A stretch of 63,834 bases of DNA. Origin: Micavibrio sp. UBA2638. Its GTDB lineage: Bacteria > Pseudomonadota > Alphaproteobacteria > Micavibrionales > Micavibrionaceae. The translations under genes and the position numbers were made by a program. Within the stretch, counting starts at the first letter, position 1. The number at the start of each line of letters is the position of its first letter. Below, in pieces: positions 7,419-15,056 of this stretch. Location of the stretch: positions 1-63,834 of the forward strand of contig DENS01000017.1 in the NCBI GenBank assembly GCA_002359735.1. Direction: 5' to 3'. A model generated the notes under the pieces. It worked only from the letters and a program-made list of their open reading frames with translations, did not search any database and had not been told where the DNA came from.

Positions 7419-9110
7419 TTACATCTGCAACACGATCGAATCGTCGCTTGCGAAAGGGTTCATTGTTGCTTGCAAACCCAGCCGGATGCAAGTCAGGGCC
7501 GGAACATGTTCAAAACAAAACCGCCCCATCTGCACCCCTTCCGGGACATTAACAACCGTTAAGTTACTGGCATGTCTAAAACAACACTCCCCCATCGCCG
7601 TTAACGACGGCCCATAAAACTGCGTTAATTCCTTAGCAAAAGCAAAACAAAAATCCCCCATTGTGGTGAGCAACGGCGCATCAAACTGTTTCAGCGCCAT
7701 AACGCCGTGAATGCCCATGGCACCATAAAAACAATATGTCCCCATTGCGGTGAGCGACGGCGCATCAACCCGCTCAAGCGCATTTGTCAGCTGAAAACAC
7801 TGATCCCCCATTCTGGTGAGCACAGGCGCATATAATTGCGTCAGCTTTGTCACATGTTTGAAAGAACCATTCCCCATCACCACCAATGCTGGCAGGCTAA
7901 GCTCAGTAAGACTACTGGCACCACAAAAACTATGTTTTCCAACCGCCCTGAGCGCGGACACATCAAGTACTGTCAGGCCATTCGAGGCGACAAAACAATT
8001 ATTGCCCATTCTGGTCAGGGCCGGCGCCTTGAATTCCAATAAATTATCGGCATTAACGCAGCAATCAGGCCCCATTGTCTTTAGCGCCGGTAGATGAATA
8101 CTTGTAATTTTATTCGTATTATAAAGGCATTTCTCGCTCATTTCCTTAAATTCAGGAAGGTAAAGCGTTTTAATTTGTGACCTGTCAGCCCCGATCAAAA
8201 CCTCACCATTCAAGGTCAGATTACCCCCTTGAACAGCCAGCCCCGGATTCCCCCCGTAATAACGGTTAAAATCATCCGCGAATTTGTCAGGGTGCGCCGT
8301 ATCAATTTTAATTAAGGTTTTCGTTTTATTGTTAAATATAAACCCGTCAAACAGGGCATCACCAGCCGCCTTATTAACCGTATGAACCTTCCCCTTCACA
8401 ATCCAGGCGTTATCCCCATAATAGATATTATTGCGTTCATAATTATATTTAAAAATCTGTTCTCCTATCGTCACATATCCGTATGGGAGGAGCGAGCCGG
8501 AGACATTAAAATCGACGTCAAAATGTTCCTTTAGGGCGGAGGAAAGACCTTCGATAATATTATCCGGGTTGCTGCCGAATGTATGATCACAGCCTAAAAC
8601 CGCATGGTTATAACGGTTTTTAATACTGATAAAGCCGCCAGATTTAAGCATTTGGATAGAAATTACCGAAGTCCCATAGGCATCTTCACGCTGTTCATTA
8701 CCCTTAAAGTCTTCCCGTTTTATCTGGTCGGCATCTTTTTTAACCGCATGGACAATATGATAGTTTTTATGACGGGCATGATCATCAAACGTACACAGCA
8801 GCTCACTTTTTTTGAAATACCGCTGGATGCTGTTTTGTTTTTCCAATGTATCGGCATAAAACGCGTCATATCCGGCCTCATCCAGCAGGGCAAACGGGTC
8901 GCGCGGGCCCAAAACAGCGGACTCAGCAGCATCATTGGCGGCAAGCAGGCTCATCAGGTATGGAAGCACAGGCTCGGCCTTCCGCCCGGCGTGGCGAACA
9001 ATGACATCCAGATCGGGAATCTCCAGAATGCCATTGTGAAAATTCCGCACCCCTTGTGCGAAGGTTTCCCCGTTTTGTTTCTTTAATTTTTTATACATGT
9101 CCTGCGACAT
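7419..9110 (-). CDS. BspA-type leucine-rich repeat protein
   Basis: A 563-residue protein. From about residue 300 it consists of tandem LRR_5/BspA-like repeats of about 23 residues with the pattern L-x-x-x-x-x-P-x-L-x-x-M-G-x-x-C/S-F, at least nine of them; Cys-Phe (CF) is a near-invariant ladder position. The N-terminal half contains a separate globular region with SIQMLKSGGFISIKNRYNH and SNPDNIIEGLSSAL, a domain I recall ahead of LRRs in gut and host-associated bacteria. There is no signal peptide, so it is either cytoplasmic or exported by a dedicated machine. It is encoded against ispA and dxs. LRR proteins bind protein partners; the target is unknown. Confidence 0.85.
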   Translation of the reverse strand: MSQDMYKKLKKQNGETFAQGVRNFHNGILEIPDLDVIVRHAGRKAEPVLPYLMSLLAANDAAESAVLGPRDPFALLDEAGYDAFYADTLEKQNSIQRYFKKSELLCTFDDHARHKNYHIVHAVKKDADQIKREDFKGNEQREDAYGTSVISIQMLKSGGFISIKNRYNHAVLGCDHTFGSNPDNIIEGLSSALKEHFDVDFNVSGSLLPYGYVTIGEQIFKYNYERNNIYYGDNAWIVKGKVHTVNKAAGDALFDGFIFNNKTKTLIKIDTAHPDKFADDFNRYYGGNPGLAVQGGNLTLNGEVLIGADRSQIKTLYLPEFKEMSEKCLYNTNKITSIHLPALKTMGPDCCVNADNLLEFKAPALTRMGNNCFVASNGLTVLDVSALRAVGKHSFCGASSLTELSLPALVVMGNGSFKHVTKLTQLYAPVLTRMGDQCFQLTNALERVDAPSLTAMGTYCFYGAMGIHGVMALKQFDAPLLTTMGDFCFAFAKELTQFYGPSLTAMGECCFRHASNLTVVNVPEGVQMGRFCFEHVPALTCIRLGLQATMNPFASDDSIVLQM

Positions 9111-9260
9111 ATATGCTTTCCCTACGCATTTTTATAAAAACCACCGAGACAATAACACACGCGCTCGCATTATGGCAAATAAAATGTGTCATCGATGATA
9201 GAATGGCACCATCCGCAAAACCGCCTTTACGCCCACATGATTTGGCCGTAAAATAAACTT

Positions 9261-9632
9261 ATGTTTGATCCTGACATTCAAAAAACCAACGGGTCTTTAA
9301 TCCTGAACAAAAACAACGAAGTGGCCTTTGTGTACAGCGTTGATCTGCCCTTTGTGCCGCAATGGGTCAGCATGGATATTGATCTGGGTGAAATTTTCAT
9401 TGGCGCCCCTGAAGATGACGACCACGATGGTCAGGGCTTTAAACTCGACCGCATTGATAAAACCATTTATGACCGCGTCATGACGGAAAAACGATTGTTG
9501 CTGATCTGTGTGGAGGGCGGCGATATTCGCAATGCCAAATCCGCGCAATGGGTGCCGCTTATGACGGCGCATCAGGATGCGTCGCCGCCGGAAGAACCGC
9601 CCACCAGGCCAAAATCATCGCGCTATAAATAA
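9261..9632 (+). CDS. Hypothetical protein
   Basis: A 123-residue soluble protein with no recognised domain. The N-terminal two thirds (SLILNKNNEVAFVYSVD onward) look like a compact beta-rich fold; the tail is a Pro/Glu-rich disordered segment ending in basic residues. No strong ribosome site precedes the ATG. It lies in the block between ispA and dxs and is divergent from the LRR gene across 150 bp. Confidence 0.6.
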   Translation: MFDPDIQKTNGSLILNKNNEVAFVYSVDLPFVPQWVSMDIDLGEIFIGAPEDDDHDGQGFKLDRIDKTIYDRVMTEKRLLLICVEGGDIRNAKSAQWVPLMTAHQDASPPEEPPTRPKSSRYK

Positions 9633-9782
9633 AACCTTTCTATCGCTTAAATGCGCCGGGTGCGGCGCCCCGCTGATTCCCGCCTTTCTGCCGCACGATG
9701 CGCATATTCCATAAAATTTACATTTTCTTAAATCTTGTTACCTATAATAATGATGCGGTAAACCATACAAAGGGTGTAAAAA

Positions 9783-10361
9783 ATGCAAAACGAAAATAAT
9801 CCGGCAACAGATGACATGCAAACACCTGCTCCGCCCACGCAAGATGCAGGGCAAACGCAGGTGCCCGGCCCAGATGCCGCGCAAATGCGCGAAGAAGAGG
9901 CCATCGCCATCGCCGAGGCCGCCGCGCTGGAAGAGGCCAATGCCCGCATTGATGATCAATACATCGAAGAATTAGCCCGCGAACAGGGCCTGAACGCGCA
10001 GGAGCTGCGCAACGACATACTGGTCACCACACTGGCCACTGATGCCCTTGGAAAGCATGCCCCGCCCATGGCTGGCCATGAACACGGGCCGCAAGATACG
10101 CTACTGCAAATGCTCAGCACCTTTTTCGGGCTGGAATTCATGGGCGGTCTGACCTCGGCCACCGGGAATATATTCAACGCGCTTCAGGACGGTGAACTCT
10201 TTACAGAGGTTGGCGGCATTAATGAAGGCGCCTTTAATGGTGTTATGCAGGATATGCAGAATTTGCAACCGCAGCCTGCCCCCGCGCAACCAGGGCCATC
10301 ACAGCCTCAGGCGGCGGCCACCACATCGCTGCCCACCCCCGGAATGAACGGTATGGGCTAA
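9783..10361 (+). CDS. Hypothetical Ala/Gln/Pro-rich protein
   Basis: A 192-residue protein with low-complexity ends. The N-terminal 50 residues are Pro/Gln/Thr-rich followed by an acidic Ala/Glu helix, and the C-terminus is Gln/Pro/Ala-rich. A central segment near residues 95-140 (TLLQMLSTFFGLEFMGGLTSATGNIFNAL) is hydrophobic and could be a membrane-active or oligomerisation helix. No family recognised. It is the last gene before dxs, 134 bp upstream. Confidence 0.6.
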   Translation: MQNENNPATDDMQTPAPPTQDAGQTQVPGPDAAQMREEEAIAIAEAAALEEANARIDDQYIEELAREQGLNAQELRNDILVTTLATDALGKHAPPMAGHEHGPQDTLLQMLSTFFGLEFMGGLTSATGNIFNALQDGELFTEVGGINEGAFNGVMQDMQNLQPQPAPAQPGPSQPQAAATTSLPTPGMNGMG

Positions 10362-10495
10362 AGGCTGAAGGGCTGTGTAACGAATAAATCAAGGGCGCGG
10401 CCAGCCTGCGCCAGATCACAAAACAGGAAATCCGCGGGCGCAGCATAAAAAAAACTGGCCATAGCCCTGCCAGATCGTCTATATATGGTCGCATC

Positions 10496-12493
10496 ATGAA
10501 ACAGGCCGTAAAAATAGATCATAACCCGCAGAAAGAAACGCAGCCCGAACAGGTGTCTGAGCAAGCGTCTGAGCTGGAGCAAGCGCCGGAACAAAGCAGC
10601 GCGGCAAGCCTGTTGGACCGCATTTCCACCCCCGCAGATATGAAAGCCTTAAGCGATGATGAAATCGCGCAGCTGGCCGGTGAAGTGCGCGAATGCATGA
10701 TTAACGCGGTGGCCCAAACCGGCGGGCATCTGGGCGCCGGTCTCGGCGTGGTTGAGCTCACCACCGCCATTCATGCCGTTTTCAACACCCCCGATGACAA
10801 GCTGATCTTTGATGTCGGGCACCAATGTTACCCGCATAAAATTCTGACCGGCCGTAAGGGGCGCATGCACAGCATTCGTCAGGGCGGCGGCCTGTCCGGC
10901 TTTACCAAGCGCGCGGAAAGTGAATACGACCCCTTCGGCGCGGCCCACAGCTCGACCTCCATTTCCGCCGGTATCGGCTTTGCCACCGCATCTGATCTGT
11001 CCGGCAAAGACAACAAGGTCATATGCGTGATCGGCGATGGTGCCATGTCGGCCGGTATGGCATACGAGGCCATGAACAACGCGCACAACCTGTCCAACCT
11101 GATTGTCATTTTAAACGACAACGAAATGTCCATCGCCCCGCCGGTTGGCGCGATGAGCAAATACCTGACCCGTATCGTATCCAGCCGCACCTATAAAGGC
11201 GCGCGCGAGGCCGGTAAAAAACTGATGGACTACATGCCCGCCCCCATTCGCCACGCGGCCAAACGCGCCGAGGAAGGTGCCCGCATCAGCCTGGGCGGCG
11301 GTACCTTCTTTGAAGAAATGGGCTTTTATTACATTGGGCCGGTTGATGGTCATGACCTCAATCACCTGCTGCCCATTCTCCGCAATGCCCGCGATTCAAA
11401 GGGGCACAACCCGATTCTTATTCACGTTAAAACCCAAAAAGGCAAGGGCTATACCCCCGCAGAGGCCAGCCCCGACAAAATGCACGGCGTCAAGAAATTC
11501 GACGTCATCACAGGCCAGCAGGCCAAATCCACGCCGAAAGCGCCAAGCTATACCAAAATATTTGCGCAAGAGCTGATCGCGCAGGCCCATGAGGATGACC
11601 GCATCATCGGCATCACGGCGGCCATGCCCGACGGCACCGGCATGGACCTGTTCGGCCAGCAGTTCCCGGAGCGCACATTTGATGTCGGCATCGCCGAACA
11701 ACACGCCGTCACCTTTGCCGCCGGTTTGGCCGCCGAGGGCAAGAAGCCGTTTTGCGCCATCTATTCCACCTTCCTGCAACGCGCCTATGATCAGGTCGTG
11801 CACGATGTCTGCATTCAGAACCTGCCCGTGAAATTCGCAATTGACCGCGCCGGTCTGGTCGGCGCCGATGGCTCCACCCATGCAGGCAGCTTTGACACCG
11901 CCTATCTGGGATGCCTGCCGAACATGGTGCTGATGGCGGCCAGCGACGAGGCCGAACTACAGAATATGGTCGCCACCGCCGCCGCCTATAATGACGGGCC
12001 CATTGCCTTCCGTTATCCGCGCGGTGAAGGCATCGGCATCACCCTGCCCGAACGCGGCGAAGTGCTGGACATCGGTAAAGGGCGTATTGTCCACGAGACC
12101 AAAACCAATGTCTGCGAACGGCGCGACGTGGCCATCCTGTCCTATGGCGGGCGCCTGCAAGAAGCCCTGAAAGCCGCCGAGGCGCTGGAGACCAAAGGCC
12201 AGTCCGTGACCGTGGCCGATGCCCGCTTCGCCAAACCGCTGGACACCGCCCTGATTGACCGTCTTGTTGATACGCATCATACGCTTATCACCATCGAAGA
12301 AGGTTCCATCGGCGGGTTTGGATCATTCGTTCTGGAATACCTTGCCAGCTCCGACCAGCTCGGCAAGGCCCACGTTAAAACCATGCACCTGCCCGATGTC
12401 TTTCAGGATCAGGACACCCCCGACAAACAATATGAAGAAGCCGGTTTGGTTGCAGAAAATATAGTCAGCGCGTCATTGCAAGAAACGCAGTAA
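10496..12493 (+). CDS. dxs: 1-deoxy-D-xylulose-5-phosphate synthase
   Basis: ThDP enzyme that opens the MEP pathway, condensing pyruvate and glyceraldehyde 3-phosphate. Diagnostic segments: GGHLGAGLGVVELT (H78), FDVGHQCYPHKILTGR, the ThDP/Mg motif GDGAMSAG (180-187) with NDN (207-209), and FDVGIAEQHAVTFAAG with the catalytic Glu. At 665 residues it exceeds the usual 620-640 because of a Glu/Gln-rich N-terminal extension of about 33 residues before SLLDRISTPADMKAL. No internal Met precedes the core. A TATATA at 10480-10485 lies only 10 nt before the ATG and there is no Shine-Dalgarno. Confidence 0.96.
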   Translation: MKQAVKIDHNPQKETQPEQVSEQASELEQAPEQSSAASLLDRISTPADMKALSDDEIAQLAGEVRECMINAVAQTGGHLGAGLGVVELTTAIHAVFNTPDDKLIFDVGHQCYPHKILTGRKGRMHSIRQGGGLSGFTKRAESEYDPFGAAHSSTSISAGIGFATASDLSGKDNKVICVIGDGAMSAGMAYEAMNNAHNLSNLIVILNDNEMSIAPPVGAMSKYLTRIVSSRTYKGAREAGKKLMDYMPAPIRHAAKRAEEGARISLGGGTFFEEMGFYYIGPVDGHDLNHLLPILRNARDSKGHNPILIHVKTQKGKGYTPAEASPDKMHGVKKFDVITGQQAKSTPKAPSYTKIFAQELIAQAHEDDRIIGITAAMPDGTGMDLFGQQFPERTFDVGIAEQHAVTFAAGLAAEGKKPFCAIYSTFLQRAYDQVVHDVCIQNLPVKFAIDRAGLVGADGSTHAGSFDTAYLGCLPNMVLMAASDEAELQNMVATAAAYNDGPIAFRYPRGEGIGITLPERGEVLDIGKGRIVHETKTNVCERRDVAILSYGGRLQEALKAAEALETKGQSVTVADARFAKPLDTALIDRLVDTHHTLITIEEGSIGGFGSFVLEYLASSDQLGKAHVKTMHLPDVFQDQDTPDKQYEEAGLVAENIVSASLQETQ

Positions 12494-12496
12494 CGC

Positions 12497-12537
12497 GGCA
12501 ATCCAGATGGATTGCTTCGCTCCGCTCGCAATGACGA
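12497..12537. repeat. Dispersed-type palindromic repeat after dxs
   Basis: The sequence contains CAATCCAGATGGATTG (12499-12514), a 7-bp perfect hairpin with a 2-nt loop, followed by CTTCGCTCCGCTCGCAATGACG. This closely resembles, from memory, the short GTCATTGCGAG...GAAGCAATCC intergenic repeats scattered through several bacterial genomes. Only one copy occurs here. It may also act as a transcript-end hairpin for dxs. Confidence 0.55.
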
Positions 12538-12607
12538 AATACAAAACTTGATTTTTTAGGAATTGTATCCTATTATGCAATGTCGTTCAACCAACATGGA
12601 GACCGAC

Positions 12608-13054
12608 ATGACGAACCCGACCTTCCCCACCGACACACAGAACCACCCCGCCGAAGAGCATCCCAACCCGCTGGGTATCCCCAAAGACTTGCCCGTTCAT
12701 ATGGTGATCAAAGAGCTTTGCGGCGATCTGGCGCGCGCCATGCAATATGCCCCCACCGATACGGCCGTATTGGATGATCAGGTGCAAATTCTGAACGCCC
12801 TGTTCAATGCCACGCTGGCCGAACAATTGAATCTGGCGCAACAACAATATGGCGAAAGCCGGGCGCAAGGCTGGTTGGAACTGGCCTTGAAAATACAAAA
12901 ACAATGTATGGATACGGTGCGCACGCGCCAAAGCGCGGCCTATCTGGACAGGCTGAGTGATCTACACAGCATAAAAATTCATAGGGCATTGCCCGCGGCC
13001 AAAACGCAAAAAGCGCCAAAGACGCCATATTGCGGGGCCGATTGCAATGATTAA
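12608..13054 (+). CDS. Hypothetical protein
   Basis: A protein of 148 residues from the ATG at 12608, which has GGAGA 6-10 nt upstream; frames open 15 codons earlier but without such a site. The middle is helical (QVQILNALFNATLAEQLNLAQQQYG...LELALKIQKQCMDTVRT), similar to orphan proteins that I recall next to GPKTxxGKAxSxRNALKHGL proteins in alphaproteobacteria. Such a protein follows at 13340. No enzymatic motif; the C-terminus has a CGADC motif. Function unknown. Confidence 0.65.
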   Translation: MTNPTFPTDTQNHPAEEHPNPLGIPKDLPVHMVIKELCGDLARAMQYAPTDTAVLDDQVQILNALFNATLAEQLNLAQQQYGESRAQGWLELALKIQKQCMDTVRTRQSAAYLDRLSDLHSIKIHRALPAAKTQKAPKTPYCGADCND

Positions 13055-13060
13055 ACCGCC

Positions 13061-13282
13061 TTACGGCTGCGCCGGGTGCGGCGCGGCACTCTCAACAGGG
13101 GCGGCGGCGTCTGCATCCGGTTCATCGGCGCGCTCCAGCGCAAGCCCGCCCGCGAGTGTCGCGCTGCCCACGAATACACCGGCAAGCCCGGCGCCAGCAT
13201 CGCCTGTCAACATGCTGGTTACGGTGCCAGCCATAATTTCAAACGCGCCCAGTGCGGTTATTGATTTTCCAAGTACGCTCAT
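13061..13282 (-). CDS. Small Gly-rich membrane protein
   Basis: A 73-residue protein starting at the ATG at 13282, which has a GGGAG site about 10 nt upstream. Residues 5-50 form one or two hydrophobic Gly/Ala-rich stretches (ITALGAFEIMAGTVTSML and GAGLAGVFVGSATLAGGLAL), and the tail is acidic and Pro/Ala-rich. The plus-strand frame over the same DNA is Ser/Pro/Ala low complexity without a ribosome site, so the minus strand is preferred. No known family. Confidence 0.55.
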   Translation of the reverse strand: MSVLGKSITALGAFEIMAGTVTSMLTGDAGAGLAGVFVGSATLAGGLALERADEPDADAAAPVESAAPHPAQP

Positions 13283-13339
13283 TTTTAAGACTCCCATTTG
13301 TATTCAATGCACAACCCATATCAAAGAATAAAAATTATG

Positions 13340-13675
13340 TCAAACAATACACCCCCCACCCCCGCAAAAATAACAAACGAAATGACGAACGAGAATAAAC
13401 CAAAGAAAAGAAGGGCTTACCCCGATAAATACCGTCAGGAACGGGCAAGGCTGATCCGCAAGACCCGGCCATGGAAACGGGCGAGCGGCCCCAAAACCAA
13501 GGCCGGTAAGGCGGCCTCATCCCGCAACGCCCTGAAACACGGCCTGCGCAGCGCGGAAATCAACCATTTACGCGCCTTATTGCGCTCGCAGGCCCGGGCC
13601 ATAAAGCAGATTCGGGGCAAAACCCCCTTGCCGGATGCATTTTCCTTAGGCAAAGGCGGAAAAATTTGCTACTAA
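13340..13675 (+). CDS. Small basic protein with GPKTKAGKAASSRNALKHGL motif
   Basis: A 111-residue, very basic protein from the ATG at 13340. The central SGPKTKAGKAASSRNALKHGL segment matches a motif widespread in short uncharacterised proteins of alphaproteobacteria, phages and plasmids. The N-terminal third is polar and disordered. Charge suggests nucleic-acid binding, but that is inference. It lies 35 bp before the HAD gene. Confidence 0.65.
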   Translation, partial: SNNTPPTPAKITNEMTNENKPKKRRAYPDKYRQERARLIRKTRPWKRASGPKTKAGKAASSRNALKHGLRSAEINHLRALLRSQARAIKQIRGKTPLPDAFSLGKGGKICY

Positions 13676-13709
13676 GAACCCCCTTAAGGAAATTGAGACA
13701 CGCAAATAG

Positions 13710-14573
13710 ATGAGTTTACAAAAACCCAGCATCGTGATTTTTGACATGGACGGCACGTCTGTGCGCCATTTGAATCCGGCCATTTTACATGTGCTGGAGA
13801 AGCTGGACGATGGGGCGTATCGCGTAAAGAAGTTTTTTGATCGTTTATTACGCCGCGACAAAAAGGCATTATTTGTGAGCGCGGCCGAAGATGCCTATCA
13901 CGCCCGCAAAAAACCGCGCTTGCCGGTGCATCGCGCCATTCATAAATTCCGCCGCAAGCCGGTTGAACAAATTGTGGAGCCCTGCCCCGGCATTTATCAG
14001 GTGCTGGAATTGCTGAAGGCGCATAACATTCCGGCCGCCGTGGTTTCAAATGGTCTGGGGAAAGGATACGGGCACGAGATCATGGAGACTTTTGGCTTTG
14101 AAGACTATTTTCAGGCCTCTATTTTCCGTGAGGACATTCATAATTCCAAACCCCACCCGGAACCAATATTACTGGCTTTGCGTGAAATTCTGGGCGGGAA
14201 AGAAACGCAGGAAGACGATGTCATCTGGTATATCGGCGATCGTCATAAAGACATTACCGCCAGCATTGAGGCCAACAAGCTAGTCACTGGCACAGTGCAG
14301 CCGATTGCCTATGGCGTGAACGCGGCGGCGGCCGTGATTGAAAAAGGGGTTGGCCCCGATCATATTATCATGAGCTATTTTGACATGCATACGCGTCTAA
14401 GCCGCTTTTTCAGGGCGGAAAACGTGAGCGCGCAAGGCGGCGCGAAACCCCATGCCGCAAAAACGCAAGCGGCCGAGATCGGGGATAAAATCGAAGGTAT
14501 TGCGCGTGATGTCAAAACAATGATCCGCAATATCAGCGGCAGCAGCGGGGGCGGCAATGGCACAAAGAAATAA
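13710..14573 (+). CDS. HAD-superfamily hydrolase
   Basis: A 287-residue phosphatase-like protein with the HAD motif I, IFDMDGTSV (nucleophile D12, acid D14). A long basic cap insert follows (RRDKKALFVSA...ARKKPRLPVHRAIHKFRRKP). Motif II lies in VVSNGLGKGYG, motif III Lys in HNSKPHPEPI, and motif IV in WYIGDRHKDITAS. The last 60 residues are Ala/Gly/Lys-rich. The basic cap could favour a polyanionic substrate. Its 3' end overlaps the next gene by 17 bp. Confidence 0.85.
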   Translation: MSLQKPSIVIFDMDGTSVRHLNPAILHVLEKLDDGAYRVKKFFDRLLRRDKKALFVSAAEDAYHARKKPRLPVHRAIHKFRRKPVEQIVEPCPGIYQVLELLKAHNIPAAVVSNGLGKGYGHEIMETFGFEDYFQASIFREDIHNSKPHPEPILLALREILGGKETQEDDVIWYIGDRHKDITASIEANKLVTGTVQPIAYGVNAAAAVIEKGVGPDHIIMSYFDMHTRLSRFFRAENVSAQGGAKPHAAKTQAAEIGDKIEGIARDVKTMIRNISGSSGGGNGTKK

Positions 14574-15048
14574 ACGCATCTTGCAAATCGGTGATGTTCT
14601 GGGCATGGATTTTGAGTTGCCCGAAGGCTTAGAGCGCTTGAATGGCTGGCTGGTTTATAACTTTACAAAGCAAGGCATTCCGCAAGCGCTTGAGCCTTTA
14701 GAAAGCGCACCGGAGGGGGTTGTGAGCTGGTATACGGCTGGGGATCACATCCAACAAACCCTTAAAAAAGATAATGGCCACACAGGCGCGCGTCTTTGGA
14801 CAGCCGGTGATGGCAGCGCAATTTTTAACAATATTGTACAAGGGGGGCACAATAACAAAGCACAGCTTGATGTCAGTGGGTCCTATCCACTCGGCAGATA
14901 CTGGGAGAGCACTGAATTCGTTCTAGGGCCAGGCGGCGCGGTGGCACGTTGTCTGCATGTTGATCTGGCCAGAGATTGGAGAAGCAGGAACGACGTGGCA
15001 CGCGTGCGGGCTGTGCTAGACGTCCCCGCGCTTGCGCGCCAGCTATAG
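14557..15048 (+). CDS. Hypothetical protein
   Basis: A 163-residue protein whose ATG lies 17 bp inside the HAD gene, implying coupling. It has no signal peptide. Features are a Gly-rich middle (GARLWTAGDGSAIFNNIVQGGHNN) and a C-terminal Arg-rich helix. I do not recognise the family. It converges with sppA across 8 bp. Confidence 0.65.
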   Translation: MAQRNKRILQIGDVLGMDFELPEGLERLNGWLVYNFTKQGIPQALEPLESAPEGVVSWYTAGDHIQQTLKKDNGHTGARLWTAGDGSAIFNNIVQGGHNNKAQLDVSGSYPLGRYWESTEFVLGPGGAVARCLHVDLARDWRSRNDVARVRAVLDVPALARQL

Positions 15049-15056
15049 CGCCAATG

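Noticed and set aside
7500..8100. Regularly spaced similar DNA segments that might be a CRISPR or tandem DNA repeat
   Set aside because: They are imperfect and in frame, and are explained by the coding of leucine-rich repeats.
13047..13331. Plus-strand frame over the small Gly-rich protein
   Set aside because: Ser/Pro/Ala low-complexity product and no ribosome site, whereas the minus-strand frame has GGGAG and a sensible membrane topology.
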